A DNA stretch of 64,000 nt from Calditrichota bacterium (GCA_024278755.1 JAJRSO010000030.1:50133-114132), one strand, 5' to 3'. Positions 8,607 to 18,790 are shown, counted from the stretch's first letter. The notes: generated by a model from the letters alone, not told the origin. Program-made: numbers and translations.

Positions 8607-11600
8607 AACATCATTTTATGAATCTGCACAAAGGAACCGGCGGTTAATTTGTAGTAGTAGATCCCGCTACTTAATCCGGAGGCGTCCAATACAACCGAAT
8701 AACTTCCGGCCTTTTGTCGGCCGCTTACCAGGGTCAGTACCTTTTGGCCCAAGGTATTATAAACCGTCAAATCAACAGGGCTGGCAGCCGGTAGCCGGTA
8801 GCTGATAGCCGTTGTGGGATTAAACGGATTTGGATAATTTCCTAATAGCGCAAAATCATTGATATTTTGTTTCGGCGTTTTATCCACGTCAGAAATAGCG
8901 TCGGTCGATACTTCCGCTTCCCAGCCGGCGGCATTGTAAACGATATTCGATTCAAAATAAAAAGTTAAAGCGCCGCTGGTATTGGTGGCTTTAATTTCCG
9001 GAGGCAGGGTGCTGCCGGTAAACGGACTGCCGGAAACCTGAGGTGCATTTTTATCTTCGCCGTCGTAAACGGAAAGCGCGTCATAATCGCTAAGGTTAAA
9101 CGAACGGAATACCGCTTTCACAACACTGCGGTTTTCAGGATAAAAAGTCATTGTCAGTTTTTCTTTGGCGCTGTAATCGCCGTCGCTGCCACCTGTATCG
9201 CAAAAGAGCACATCCGTAATATATTCGGTTCCGTCGGCCATCAGAATAACAGGTAAATTACCAATTGTAATATGAAAGGTATCGGTTTGTGTATAAACAC
9301 CGGAAACAGCTGTATAATAAACGTCCACGGTAGTGCCTGCCGGTACGTCCGCGGAAGCGCTAACACTAAACACGGCCGTCACCGTATCGCCCGCATTGAG
9401 TGTACCGAGGGAAGCGCTTCCGTTATTGACGGTTAGATAACCGCTGCCGGATGTCAGCGTACTTTGCACATCGGCGGCCATTGCGTGCCCAATGTTTGTG
9501 GTAGGAATCTGTATATCTGCCGTTTCGCCCACATCAAGATCCGTATCATTATTACCTGCTGCCGAATCATCAATGGTTAAATCCAGATTATCCAGAACGG
9601 GCGCATTAAGCAGGATTGAAATGTTGGAAGTCCAGGAACCTCCGGCGTCATCGGTAAAATAGACCTGGCACGGAGAAGAATGCTGATCCGGAACAAAATC
9701 GGCTACGGTTAAAGCAAAGGCGTCATCGCCGGCAACGGAGGCGTCAGCCGCCATTGCGCCGTAAGCATGTGTACTGTCGTCAATGGAAATATAGGCGTCG
9801 CTGCTGCGCAGTTTTGCAAGAACACCACTCGCCGCTTCGTTGCCCGTATTAGCGGCCGTTACATCCAGCCAAACCGTTTCGGCGTCTTCGGCCAGTCCGT
9901 TCCCGTTTCCGCTTACGCTATCGTCAATTGTATTCGATTCCACCACAATCCAGGGACCATCGGCAGCGCTTACGGTAATATCTTTATAAATAGTTTCGGT
10001 ATTAAAAGCGGTAACCACCAGTTTGGCTGTTCCGGCGGCCAGACTCTGTTCGATGGTGACGCTTCCGTTCTCGTCGGTGATGCCGCTAAAATAAGCGCCA
10101 TCCTGAGAAAGGGTGACCATGGCGCCCTGCACGGCGATGCCGTTTGATGTGACGGTAGTAGTAAAGGGTTCGCCGGTACGGACACTTTCGTTGGACAGAG
10201 TTAGCTCTGCCGGTGCTTGTGTGCGTATTTGCATGGCCGGGTCGCCGAATGTGGTCCATGTTTGTATGGTTTCGATATCATCGCTATTATCCGATTCGCT
10301 CAGCATCAGGTTTAATCCGTTAACGACAACGGAACCGGAAAAAGTACGTTGCTCGTTGGTATTGATTCCGGATTGGCCGCCGTGCGCGTCGTAATCGTAT
10401 CCGCCAATTAAAACATCATTGAAGTAATCCTGTCCGCGCATAGGCGGATCCCAGGGCTGACTGATGGTGGAGCCAAGAAACATCACCGCGCCACCACCGT
10501 CTTTTTTTAGCCAGGCTTCTGCGAAGCAATCGCTGCTTAAGTTAAATTCGCCATTGTTGCAGGCAACCGAAAAGATGATGGGTAACATTTCGCCGTTTGT
10601 CAGGTTGTTAACATCATTGTTGCTGAATCCTGTGGTACCCCAGCTGGTACTGGAACCATGCCCCGTATAATTGATGATTCCCGTACCACTGTTCACCGCG
10701 TTCGAAACATCGGCGCTGGTAGCGGAAGGATCATAAATCGCATTATAACTGTTGTATGTAAACGGGTCGAGTTTATCATTCCAAATAACATCTTCGTGCT
10801 CATAGTCCTTTTCGTTATCGTCCCCGGGCCCCTGATCGGAGGCGATACCGGTAGCCGTTGTCAGCCAGTTGTTTGCGGCAGCGGGATTTTTTTCATAATT
10901 AATGATTTTATTGACCTGCAGGGTTACGTCAGCGGCCGAATTGGCGGAAAGACGTCCGATGGCGATGTCCGGGAAATTATCCGTACCGGAAACACAGCCC
11001 ATATCAGGGTCCATCGGCAGGTTAGAAGAAGTGCCCAGTTCGCTCTTTATATCGTCCCAGTCACCCACCAACTGTACATACAACAGGTTCGGATTAGCGT
11101 CGTATTCCTGCTGAATTAAATCTTTAACCAGTGTTCCGTAGGCCACAACCTGTTTACTTACTTTAAATCCTTTTTCACGCTTCCAGTCGATATAGGGCTG
11201 AATGGCGTCTTCGTCACGGCTTGTGGTAATAACCAAAATATCGCCGTGTAAAGCAATCGGTAAGGCGCTTTCGGCATCGGAATTTATAAAAATGGAGTTA
11301 TACATGCCCTGGGTTTCCAGTAAGCGCTGTCCCGGTTCGCGGGTCAGAGGATTCACCGCAGGGGCATCCGTTTCTTTAAGACGAACGGTTATATTGGTGT
11401 AAATACGTAATTTATGCTGCAGAGCGTTATATTGAAACGGTGAAAATTCAATCCGGCTTCCGCGTACATTGCGGATAATAAACGGTTTGCCGCTTTTAGC
11501 CGGATTTTCCGGGTACCAACTGTCGGTTAGTGAGGCCGGATCAATTTCATAAGGAATGTCAGCGGGATTTTGATTACGGTAAATAACACCTCTTGAAGGC

Positions 11601-11923
11601 AAAAGCGGATATTTTAGATCAATCTCTTCAGAGCTATTTTGCATAATCTCAAAGGCCATATCCCTTTGAGCCGGAAGCTGTAATGCCGCACTTACGACAG
11701 GCAGCTGCGCAAAGCCTTTTCGCGTGGTAAAAACAGAAGAATTAAAGCGGATAACGGAATAGACCGTACCGTCCACCGTTTTCTGGTCGATTTGATATAA
11801 CACGACATCCAGGTTTAATTCCAATACATCGTTTTGCGGTTGATTAAAAGTGATAGTGTAATCCTGAGACCCGGCATATACAAAAGTACCGAGCGATGCG
11901 AGTAAAATGAGGAGGCGCTTCAT
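8597..11923 (-). CDS. Gingipain-like C25 cysteine peptidase with type IX secretion sorting domain
   Basis: The 1108-residue secreted protein begins with a signal peptide (about 1-18, hydrophobic [14 protein letters not shown]). A propeptide-like region (about 20-215) is followed by a C25 peptidase domain (about 225-570). The catalytic pair is visible as H422 in NYTGHGSS and C455 in [10 protein letters not shown]. The middle (about 590-1000) is rich in Ig-like/CARDB-like repeats (for example [10 protein letters not shown] and [10 protein letters not shown]). The last ~85 residues are a Por sorting domain ([11 protein letters not shown], then a terminal YYKLTAG motif) that routes cargo through the type IX system. 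It is expected to be cell-surface or extracellular and to cleave proteins. It is transcribed alone, leftward, and its stop lies in a palindromic element. Confidence 0.92.
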   Translation of the reverse strand: MKRLLILLASLGTFVYAGSQDYTITFNQPQNDVLELNLDVVLYQIDQKTVDGTVYSVIRFNSSVFTTRKGFAQLPVVSAALQLPAQRDMAFEIMQNSSEEIDLKYPLLPSRGVIYRNQNPADIPYEIDPASLTDSWYPENPAKSGKPFIIRNVRGSRIEFSPFQYNALQHKLRIYTNITVRLKETDAPAVNPLTREPGQRLLETQGMYNSIFINSDAESALPIALHGDILVITTSRDEDAIQPYIDWKREKGFKVSKQVVAYGTLVKDLIQQEYDANPNLLYVQLVGDWDDIKSELGTSSNLPMDPDMGCVSGTDNFPDIAIGRLSANSAADVTLQVNKIINYEKNPAAANNWLTTATGIASDQGPGDDNEKDYEHEDVIWNDKLDPFTYNSYNAIYDPSATSADVSNAVNSGTGIINYTGHGSSTSWGTTGFSNNDVNNLTNGEMLPIIFSVACNNGEFNLSSDCFAEAWLKKDGGGAVMFLGSTISQPWDPPMRGQDYFNDVLIGGYDYDAHGGQSGINTNEQRTFSGSVVVNGLNLMLSESDNSDDIETIQTWTTFGDPAMQIRTQAPAELTLSNESVRTGEPFTTTVTSNGIAVQGAMVTLSQDGAYFSGITDENGSVTIEQSLAAGTAKLVVTAFNTETIYKDITVSAADGPWIVVESNTIDDSVSGNGNGLAEDAETVWLDVTAANTGNEAASGVLAKLRSSDAYISIDDSTHAYGAMAADASVAGDDAFALTVADFVPDQHSSPCQVYFTDDAGGSWTSNISILLNAPVLDNLDLTIDDSAAGNNDTDLDVGETADIQIPTTNIGHAMAADVQSTLTSGSGYLTVNNGSASLGTLNAGDTVTAVFSVSASADVPAGTTVDVYYTAVSGVYTQTDTFHITIGNLPVILMADGTEYITDVLFCDTGGSDGDYSAKEKLTMTFYPENRSVVKAVFRSFNLSDYDALSVYDGEDKNAPQVSGSPFTGSTLPPEIKATNTSGALTFYFESNIVYNAAGWEAEVSTDAISDVDKTPKQNINDFALLGNYPNPFNPTTAISYRLPAASPVDLTVYNTLGQKVLTLVSGRQKAGSYSVVLDASGLSSGIYYYKLTAGSFVQIHKMMLIK

Positions 11924-12066
11924 AACAGTTCCTTCTATTATATGTATACTGCATAATTTACTGAATGGGATTATATAAATTGTAATTTAAATCAATTTAT
12001 GGGAAGTTTGCAAATTGGAAATCATTCGGTTAATTTGTCATTAAAAATTAGGATTTGCGCAGCCCG

Positions 12067-12846
12067 ATGAAAAAACTATTTCTGTTCGTTTTTGCAATGA
12101 GTATTCTATCCCGGCCATTCATATTAAAAGCAGATGATACGTTTCACTGGCAAATCGGAGAAAAATTAACCTACAAGGTAAAATGGGGCTTTATCCGCCT
12201 GGGAACGGTTCGGCTGGAATTAGTGGATACGTTACGCCTCGATTCGGTTCTGGTTCGTCATGCCCGTTTTCATATCGAGTCTAACCCGGTTTTGTTTTTT
12301 GTAAATATGCACAGCGTTTTCGATTGTTATCTGGATTCGTCCGCCCGTCCGGTAAAATATATCGCCGCCGAAAATATAAACGGGAAGTTAAAAAAAACGG
12401 TTTATAATTTTTTCTATTCAGACTCGGTTTTTACAATTGATTTTTATTTGGGGAAAGATACCTCGGCCTATAAGCGAAGAACGCTGCCGCTTAAAGAGAC
12501 GGTATTTGATGGAATATCTCTTATCTCATTTGCCCGTATGCATATTGCAAGGCCACAGGAAAAAATAATTACGGCCTTTTTGGATGATGACCTGGGAAAA
12601 GTGCGCATTAAATTTTTAGGAGATGGGGAGCCCATTAGAATAAAATCCGTAAAAGGGGAAATTCCTACCTATACCACAAACGGTACGATTTTAATGAAAG
12701 GAATTGCCGGCGTTACGGGGCCGTTTAAAGGCTGGTTTGCCCGCGACGGGCAACGTCCGCCATTGCGCGCTTTGTTAAAAGTGTTTATCGGAAATGTGGA
12801 AGTGGAGCTTGAAGAATGGGAGGGATGGAGCCCTCCCATTCTATAA
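12067..12846 (+). CDS. DUF3108 domain periplasmic protein
   Basis: The 259-residue exported protein has a signal peptide (MKKLFLFVFAMSILSRPFIL, cleavage near residue 24). The mature part is of DUF3108 type, with the opening pattern GEKLTYKVKWGFIRLGTVRLE and a repeating beta-strand pattern to the end. The family is common in Bacteroidota and related phyla and is thought to form a lipocalin-like or outer-membrane-associated beta structure. No activity is established. I chose the ATG at 12067 rather than the in-frame TTG 12 bp upstream because it starts the signal peptide directly. It converges on the hexapeptide-repeat gene with 16 bp between stops. Confidence 0.8.
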   Translation: MKKLFLFVFAMSILSRPFILKADDTFHWQIGEKLTYKVKWGFIRLGTVRLELVDTLRLDSVLVRHARFHIESNPVLFFVNMHSVFDCYLDSSARPVKYIAAENINGKLKKTVYNFFYSDSVFTIDFYLGKDTSAYKRRTLPLKETVFDGISLISFARMHIARPQEKIITAFLDDDLGKVRIKFLGDGEPIRIKSVKGEIPTYTTNGTILMKGIAGVTGPFKGWFARDGQRPPLRALLKVFIGNVEVELEEWEGWSPPIL

Positions 12847-12862
12847 AACCCTTGGTTTGGCA

Positions 12863-13663
12863 TTAGCCGGCTTGCTTTGCCTCGTCGTTTGACTGTGTTT
12901 TTTTTGATTTGCGCTTTGCCGGAATCCTTGATTTAGGTAGAATAACTTCATGGGGCCCAATCATCGCACCGGCGCCAATTTGCGTATCACCCATAATAGT
13001 TGCCTTAATGCCTATATTGACACCGTTTTCTATTTTAACCTTCGAAAGAACCAAATACCCTTTTTGACCGTAATGGGCAAAAATATGTGTGGAACCGCCA
13101 ACCGTAACATAATCACCGATTTCAATCAGTGCAGGGTCGGAAATATTGGTGGTGTTTATCTGTGTGCCTTTCCCGATTTTCATACCCATCATTTTATAGA
13201 AAAGTGTATTGAGTGGCGTTGGTGTGACAAATTCCAGAAACGTGTAGCGCACAATATAGGTTAAGGCGTTATGGACGTACCAGGGGACAGACTGTATTGA
13301 AAAATAACTGCCGCGAAAAGGTTTTGGCTTGAAGGGTAATATCCAGTTAAAAAATGGAATGACAAAGAGAATGGCAATTCCATATAAGAGATAAGCGCCA
13401 AAAAAGCCCACGCCAAGAGAGAGAAAATGAAAAAACTGGGGCCAGTCTTTTGTTGTTTCCAGGATAAACGAAAATAAATAGATTCCGGGAGTGGCGGCAA
13501 TTCCCATTGCCAGGATGCTGATTAAATAAACCGGAGCAAGGGCAATAATAAATGTGCCAACGCGAAAACGGCGTAACAACATTTCGAAAAAACCGGCGGC
13601 TCCTTTTTTGGAGGAGGATTTGCTGTATACATTTTCTATGGTGCTTTTTGAGCTATTATTCAT
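12863..13663 (-). CDS. Membrane-anchored hexapeptide-repeat (left-handed beta-helix) acyltransferase-like protein
   Basis: This is a 266-residue protein. A basic, serine-rich N-terminus is followed by two hydrophobic blocks (about 35-70 and 78-110) that look membrane-embedded. Residues about 160-255 show imperfect hexapeptide repeats (IGKGTQI, IEIGDYVTVGG, IENGVNIGIKATI, IGAGAMIGP), the fold of acyl/acetyltransferases. It resembles the C-terminal part of proteins annotated as non-ribosomal peptide synthetase terminal domains, but no carrier or adenylation domain is present. The substrate is unknown. The last 15 residues are very basic (RIPAKRKSKKTQ). Confidence 0.7.
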   Translation of the reverse strand: MNNSSKSTIENVYSKSSSKKGAAGFFEMLLRRFRVGTFIIALAPVYLISILAMGIAATPGIYLFSFILETTKDWPQFFHFLSLGVGFFGAYLLYGIAILFVIPFFNWILPFKPKPFRGSYFSIQSVPWYVHNALTYIVRYTFLEFVTPTPLNTLFYKMMGMKIGKGTQINTTNISDPALIEIGDYVTVGGSTHIFAHYGQKGYLVLSKVKIENGVNIGIKATIMGDTQIGAGAMIGPHEVILPKSRIPAKRKSKKTQSNDEAKQAG

Positions 13664-13820
13664 ATGTTTTCCTTGTATTTACAAATAGATTTAAGACAAC
13701 CGTTTAAACCTAAAGGTTCTATTCATTTCATTATTTGCTGAAACGCACAATCGGAACATAAAATTCTATTTTTTTAAACGTCTGGCCTATTCTATTTATA
13801 TTTTCTGTCGATATTCATTT

Positions 13821-13849
13821 TATACATTCGTACATTTCCGATATATAAT
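13821..13849 (+). promoter_or_regulatory. Candidate sigma-70-type promoter of the GNAT gene
   Basis: TATACA (4 of 6 to the -35 consensus) and TATAAT (perfect -10, 13844-13849) are 17 bp apart. They end 28 bp before the ATG of the GNAT gene, in the divergent 214-bp spacer. The match is by eye only. Confidence 0.4.
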
Positions 13850-13877
13850 TAGTTCGATTTTAGGAACGGAGCATAAA

Positions 13878-14660
13878 ATGGACGCTTTGAGTAGTTACTC
13901 TGATTTAACAAAAGAGAAACAAAATCAAATATTAAAACTGGTCACCAAGAGTTTCTACAGAGAACTGACCAGTTATGGTGTTGAAACATCCGATATTGTT
14001 AAAGTTTCGGTGAATCTGTTGGATTATGTTACCAGCAATAAAGAAGCCGAAGAAAATGCAAACGGCTATTACAATAAATTGTTTTCAGTTCCTGCCGTTC
14101 ATAACCACTGGGGAACAAAAAAAACACTGTCCATTCACAATGTTGCTATTCAACCTCTTTTACCGGTTCATATTCCGCAAATAAGCGCCTGGCTAAAAGA
14201 GGGAGAAATCAGTCAGACCTTTATTCGTTTTTTTCCGCAGGATAAAACGCCGTTGGAATCATATCTGTTGGCTACAAAGGATAGAAAATATTTTGCTGTG
14301 TATGCAGAGGACGAAGTGTTTGTCGGAATTGTGGGTGCCGAGAATATCGATGAAACATTCCGTAAACTGGAAATGAAGAAATTTATCGGCGCCCGGGAAT
14401 TTCAGGGGAAAGGCCTCGGTAAGGCAGCGACATTTTTATTTTTGTATTATGCTTTTAAAATTTTAAATTTTAATAAAGTATATATTAATTCACTGGATAC
14501 AAATATTAAAAATATTAATCTGAACAGTAAATTTGGTTTTGAGTTGGAAGGTATTTTATACGAAGAAGCCCATGTGGGCGGGATGTATAAAGATGTGTTG
14601 CGAATGGGACTTTTGTATAACCACTGGGAATCCATATTTGGAAAGACCGATTTGGAATGA
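13878..14660 (+). CDS. GNAT family N-acetyltransferase with an N-terminal helical domain
   Basis: The protein has 260 residues. Residues about 115-245 form a GNAT acetyltransferase domain of the RimJ/RimL type. It has an acetyl-CoA loop near REFQGKGLGKAA (the Q/R-x-x-G-x-G/A pattern) and the typical ending NLNSKFGFELEGILYEEAHVGG. The first ~75 residues (LTKEKQNQILKLVTKSFYRELTSYGV) are a separate helical domain that I do not recognise. The substrate could be a protein terminus, an antibiotic or a sugar amine, and the sequence does not decide. A Nudix gene overlaps its stop by 4 bp, so the two are co-translated. Confidence 0.8.
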   Translation: MDALSSYSDLTKEKQNQILKLVTKSFYRELTSYGVETSDIVKVSVNLLDYVTSNKEAEENANGYYNKLFSVPAVHNHWGTKKTLSIHNVAIQPLLPVHIPQISAWLKEGEISQTFIRFFPQDKTPLESYLLATKDRKYFAVYAEDEVFVGIVGAENIDETFRKLEMKKFIGAREFQGKGLGKAATFLFLYYAFKILNFNKVYINSLDTNIKNINLNSKFGFELEGILYEEAHVGGMYKDVLRMGLLYNHWESIFGKTDLE

Positions 14661-15064
14661 AGGAACCTCAGGTTGCTGTTGGCGCTGTTGTTTTTAAGGA
14701 AAACCGGGTGCTTCTTGTACAGCGAAAAAATGAACCGGCTGCGGGACAATGGGCTGTTCCGGGCGGACGTGTTAACCGGGGGGAAACGTTAAAGGCCGCT
14801 GCCGAACGTGAACTGTTTGAAGAAACCGGAATACGTATTGAAGCGGGAAAACCGGTTTATGTCTTTGAATATATCCGTACTTTTCACTATGTAATTATCG
14901 ATTTGGACGCTGTTTATATTTCCGGAGAAGCGGTTGCCGCGGATGATGCGCTGGATGTCCGCTGGGTGAGTGCTGCCGAATTAACAACCCTGGATGTGAC
15001 CTCATCCACCCTGCAATTATTACGAGAAAAATACGATTTTACTTCCGATCCTGATATAAAATAA
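14657..15064 (+). CDS. Nudix hydrolase
   Basis: This is a 135-residue Nudix protein, which hydrolyses nucleoside diphosphates linked to another group. The full Nudix box is present: the glycine of GGRVNRGE, seven residues, then RELFEETGI, matching Gx5Ex7REUxEExGU with the metal-binding glutamates. The N-terminal strand AVGAVVFKENRVLLVQR is also typical. The domain fills the whole protein. The ATG overlaps the stop of the GNAT gene (ATGA). Substrate specificity cannot be read from the sequence; MutT-like, ADP-ribose or NADH-type activities are possible. Confidence 0.88.
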   Translation: MKEPQVAVGAVVFKENRVLLVQRKNEPAAGQWAVPGGRVNRGETLKAAAERELFEETGIRIEAGKPVYVFEYIRTFHYVIIDLDAVYISGEAVAADDALDVRWVSAAELTTLDVTSSTLQLLREKYDFTSDPDIK

Positions 15065-15617
15065 GATCTTAAATTTTAAAGTATGAATAATAAAAACAAA
15101 ATAAATGAGTTCACTATAAAAACCACGAATTCCACGAAACTATTCAATGTGATTTCAATAAAAACAATCAGTGCCTTTCTGTGGAACTCAGTGGCTATGC
15201 CTTTTTAGACGGGACTCATAAATATCAAAAAAACAATAAAATTAAACTAAAGCAAGAAGCGCTTTTTAGAGGCATGTTTAAAGTTTAGAATTTGGTGTTT
15301 CCTAAATTTTACTTTAGAGTTTGGATAAGATGTAACCTTTCGACTTTTTTATCGTAGTTACGAACATTTAGTTGCTTCCTGAGCCCGACAAAACGTATTA
15401 ATCATCCTGTGATACGTATACAGAATCGCCATATTGTTTTGGAAGGAGAGCAAGCAAAAATCATTTGATACCGGTTTTAATCTGTAGAACGCTCAAAACG
15501 GGTAAGCGACTTATAAACCGTAATTAAAGGAAAGATCCAATCGTTATTTTTCTTTTACATAAGTTTAGAAACATGTATATTTAATAGATTTTTTATTAAA
15601 CCAATCAGGAGGTATAA
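15065..15617. other. Long non-coding spacer with degenerate repeat sequence
   Basis: No gene is visible. The stretch 15110-15240 contains the words ACCACGAATTCCACGAA and CTGTGGAACTCAGTGGC, typical of degenerate intergenic repeats found in several spacers here. 15220-15330 is A-rich then T-rich, resembling 8290-8420. The last ~80 bp are AT-rich and end in a strong ribosome-binding site (aggaggt) for the S9 peptidase, so a promoter probably lies there. Confidence 0.4.
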
Positions 15618-17540
15618 ATGAGGAAATTAATCCTTATTACAAGTTTAACCGTATTCGTTCTGACTACAATCTTTTCTTGCACACCCAAGGCACAAAAACC
15701 AGCGCCGCTGATTCCAATGAAAGATTTTTTTCGGAATCCGGTCAAATCTTCATTCCAATTGTCACCCAATGGAGAATATCTGGCTTTTAAGCAGCCCTGG
15801 GAAAACCGAATGAATGTATTTGTCCAGAAAATCGGCGAAGATAAAGCGGTTCGGGTTACCGAAGCAAAAGCGCGGGATATTGCCGGTTATTTTTGGGCGA
15901 ACAATAATCGAATTGCTTTTATTCAGGATAAGGGAGGAAATGAAAACTTTCACCTGTTTGCCGTAAATATTGACGGTAGCAATTTAAAAGAACTAACACC
16001 GTTTGATGGCGTCCGGGTACAAATTATTGATGATTTGGAAAATAATCCCGATGAAATGATCATCGGGATGAATAAACGCGACCCGCGTATTTTTGACGCT
16101 TATCGTATTAATATAAATACCGGTGAAATGAAAATGACAGCAAAAAATCCGGGTAATATCGGCGGCTGGATGACCGATTGGGATGGTAAAATCCGTATTG
16201 CTATCACAACCGACGGAGTAAATACAAGCGTTCTGTACCGTAAAAATGAATCGGATGATTTTAAACCTGTTATTACTACGAATTTTAAAGAAACTCTATC
16301 GCCTTTATATTTTACATTTGATAACGGTGATGTGGTTTATGCCTCTTCAAACCTAAAGCGGGATAAGCAGGCCATTGTAAAGTACGATCTGTCCAATGCC
16401 AAAGAACTCGAAATTATTTACCAGCATCCCGAAGTGGATGTGAGCAATCTGCTTATTTCAAAAAAACGAAAAGTGATTACAGGCGTTGCTTTCACAACCG
16501 ATAAACGTCATTACCACTTTTTTGATGAAAAACGGAAAAACCTGCAAAAGACACTGCAGAATAAATTACCCGGTTACGAAGTTGCTCTGACCAGCATGAA
16601 TAAAAATGAAGATAAAGTTTTAGTGCGTACTTACAGCGATCGCTCCTTAGGCGCTTATTATTTTTATGATCTCAATACGAAGGATTTTAAAAAGCTGGTT
16701 GATGTAAGCCCCTGGATCAATGAAAATGATATGGCGGTAATGAAACCGATAAAATATCAGTCACGTGACGGTTTGACCATACACGGTTATCTGACACTTC
16801 CCAAAGGGGTGGAAGCAAAGAATCTGCCGGTGGTTGTAAATCCGCATGGCGGCCCCTGGGCACGGGACCGCTGGGGCTTTAATCCGGAAGTGCAGTTTTT
16901 GGCAAACCGCGGCTACGCTGTATTACAGATGAATTTTCGCGGCTCCACCGGGTATGGCCGCCATTTCTGGGAAATCAGTTTTAAGGAATGGGGTAAAACC
17001 ATGCAGGATGATATTACGGACGGCGTGAAATGGCTGATCGAACAGGGCATTGCCGATCCTAAACGCGTTGGTATTTACGGCGGTTCCTATGGCGGTTATG
17101 CGACTCTGGCAGGAATTACGTTTACGCCCGATTTATATGCCTGTGCCGTGGACTACGTGGGTGTTTCTAACTTATTTACGTTTATGAATACCATTCCGCC
17201 CTACTGGAAACCGTACCTGGATATGTTCCACGAAATGGTGGGCGATCCGGTAAAAGATAAAGAATTGATGGAAGCTGCTTCTCCGGTTATGCATGCCGAT
17301 AAAATTAAGGTGCCGTTATTTATTGCCCAGGGTAAAAACGATCCGCGGGTTAATATTGATGAGTCCGATCAAATGGTCGAAGCGTTGAAAAAACGCGGAA
17401 TAGAAGTGGAATATATGGTGAAAGACAACGAAGGCCACGGCTTTCATAACGAAGAAAACCGTTTTGACTTTTATAATGCCATGGAAAAATTCTGGGCCAA
17501 ACATCTTGGCGGCCGTCTGATGCAGGAGGAGACAAAATAG
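15618..17540 (+). CDS. S9 family prolyl oligopeptidase/acylaminoacyl peptidase, lipoprotein
   Basis: This is a 640-residue serine peptidase. The N-terminus is a lipoprotein signal with C21 after FLVTTIFS-like residues (TTIFSC), so the protein is probably anchored in a membrane and faces the periplasm or surface. Residues about 40-360 form a beta-propeller that limits access to oligopeptides. Residues about 375-640 are the alpha/beta hydrolase domain, with nucleophile S490 in GGSYGGY, D575 in NDPRVN and H607 in EGHGF. The family removes acylated residues or dipeptides from peptides. A strong aggaggt ribosome-binding site precedes the ATG, and a rho-independent terminator follows the stop. Confidence 0.93.
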   Translation: MRKLILITSLTVFVLTTIFSCTPKAQKPAPLIPMKDFFRNPVKSSFQLSPNGEYLAFKQPWENRMNVFVQKIGEDKAVRVTEAKARDIAGYFWANNNRIAFIQDKGGNENFHLFAVNIDGSNLKELTPFDGVRVQIIDDLENNPDEMIIGMNKRDPRIFDAYRININTGEMKMTAKNPGNIGGWMTDWDGKIRIAITTDGVNTSVLYRKNESDDFKPVITTNFKETLSPLYFTFDNGDVVYASSNLKRDKQAIVKYDLSNAKELEIIYQHPEVDVSNLLISKKRKVITGVAFTTDKRHYHFFDEKRKNLQKTLQNKLPGYEVALTSMNKNEDKVLVRTYSDRSLGAYYFYDLNTKDFKKLVDVSPWINENDMAVMKPIKYQSRDGLTIHGYLTLPKGVEAKNLPVVVNPHGGPWARDRWGFNPEVQFLANRGYAVLQMNFRGSTGYGRHFWEISFKEWGKTMQDDITDGVKWLIEQGIADPKRVGIYGGSYGGYATLAGITFTPDLYACAVDYVGVSNLFTFMNTIPPYWKPYLDMFHEMVGDPVKDKELMEAASPVMHADKIKVPLFIAQGKNDPRVNIDESDQMVEALKKRGIEVEYMVKDNEGHGFHNEENRFDFYNAMEKFWAKHLGGRLMQEETK

Positions 17541-17586
17541 CGGCAATATTTACTGTTATTGCCTGAAGCGTAAATCAGATAAAGAA

Positions 17587-17618
17587 AAGGCTGTCCAAAT
17601 ATTGAACAGCCTTTTTTT
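17587..17618 (+). terminator. Rho-independent terminator after the S9 peptidase
   Basis: The stem AAGGCTGTCC pairs with GAACAGCCTT (one mismatch) across a short A/T loop and is followed by seven T residues. It lies 47 bp after the peptidase stop. Its A-rich left flank could also serve the leftward HIT gene that ends at 17624. Confidence 0.85.
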
Positions 17619-17623
17619 ATGGT

Positions 17624-17974
17624 TCAACCCGGAGGCCACATCAGGCGGCGTCCGCTTAGCAAATGCATATGCAGATGAAAAATACTCTGCCCGGCGTCAC
17701 GTCCTTCGTTTACAACCAACCGATATCCCTGTTCGTGCAGGTTAAGACGTTTGGCTACGTTTTTAGCGACTACAAACATTTTACATAAGAGATCCGAATC
17801 GCTATCGTCAACATCGGATAGTTTTTCGATATGCTTTTTGGGAAGAATCAGCAGATGTGTTGGCGCCTGACGGTTTATATCCCAAATGACTGCAAGGTCA
17901 TCATCTTCGTATTCAATTTTACCAGGCAATTGTTTCTCCAATACCTGGCAGAATACGCAGTCTTCGTGTCCCAA
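17624..17974 (-). CDS. HIT family protein (histidine triad nucleotide hydrolase)
   Basis: The 116-residue protein carries the histidine triad HLHMHLL near its C-terminus and the N-terminal DCVFCQVLEKQLP that begins many bacterial HIT proteins. The two cysteines there often help bind zinc. HIT proteins hydrolyse AMP-lysine, AMP-NH2 or dinucleoside polyphosphates. The start codon is TTG, supported by a strong aaaggagga ribosome-binding site 5 bp upstream and by the family N-terminus. The gene follows rsmE with a 12-bp gap and is co-transcribed with it. Confidence 0.9.
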   Translation of the reverse strand: MGHEDCVFCQVLEKQLPGKIEYEDDDLAVIWDINRQAPTHLLILPKKHIEKLSDVDDSDSDLLCKMFVVAKNVAKRLNLHEQGYRLVVNEGRDAGQSIFHLHMHLLSGRRLMWPPG

Positions 17975-17986
17975 AGCTATCCTCCT

Positions 17987-18700
17987 TTACTGATGAATAT
18001 ATTGTTTTATTAAAGAAATCCCACTAATCGCAGCCGTTTCTGCCCGCAGTCGGTTCTTTCCAAGCGCAACAGGAACAAATTCGGAATCGGTTAAAAGGTC
18101 TGTTTCTTCTTCGCTAAAACCGCCTTCCGGTCCCACAATATACAAAAAAGAGGGGGAACTGTCTCTATTAAATTCAAATATTTTTCGAAATAATGGGGAA
18201 TATGTGGCGTCAATTGCGGCAATTTTAACAGAATAGGCTGATATTTGGCCAATAAACTTTTCCAGCGATGAAAAGGCTCTGATTTTCGGCAGGAAAAACT
18301 GCTGACTTTGCTTGAGCGCCTGACGTGTGATCCTTTCATAACGGCGAATATTATCACTGAAATAGTTGGCGTATCGTGTGCGAATTAGGAAAAAATCACT
18401 AACGCCTAATTAGGTGGCCTTTTCAAAAACAAACTCCAGCCGTGCAGGACGAATATAACCGATGGCTAAAGCGGTTGCCGGCAATGGCCGTTCTTTCTTT
18501 TCGCTAGAGAGAATTTTCAGTTTAATCCGGGGCTTATCCTGAATCATCTGTGCATGGTACAGCATGCCGCATCCGTCGGTAACAAATACTTCATCGCCGG
18601 AGGTTTTGCGCAGGGCATGCAATACATGCTTCCGTTCAAAATCATCTAATATAATTTCAGTATCGGTGATTTGCCCGGGGTCGGCAAAGAATAATTCCAT
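17987..18700 (-). pseudogene. rsmE: 16S rRNA m3U1498 methyltransferase RsmE, interrupted by an in-frame TAA
   Basis: RsmE methylates N3 of U1498 in 16S rRNA using S-adenosylmethionine. Read through one stop the gene gives 237 residues, the normal family length. It starts at MELFFADPG and keeps the SPOUT signature motifs VGPEGGFSEEE and LGKNRLRAETAA near the C-terminus. Codon 97 is TAA (18412-18410 on this strand), directly after EKAT. Most family members have glutamate there (KATELGV), so one G-to-T change in GAA explains it. The downstream half lacks a good independent start. As written the product would be truncated before the SAM-binding knot. The HIT gene follows 12 bp later. Confidence 0.85.
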
Positions 18701-18790
18701 GGGGCGAAATATCTGAAATTCAAAAATAAAAAGCAAACCCTAACCGAGAAATAGTTGCAATTTAAAATGTGAGGGTTAAAATTTGGTTTT

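Noticed and set aside
8427..8621. 64-residue plus-strand frame
   Set aside because: It runs through the palindromic element and has no motif or ribosome-binding site.
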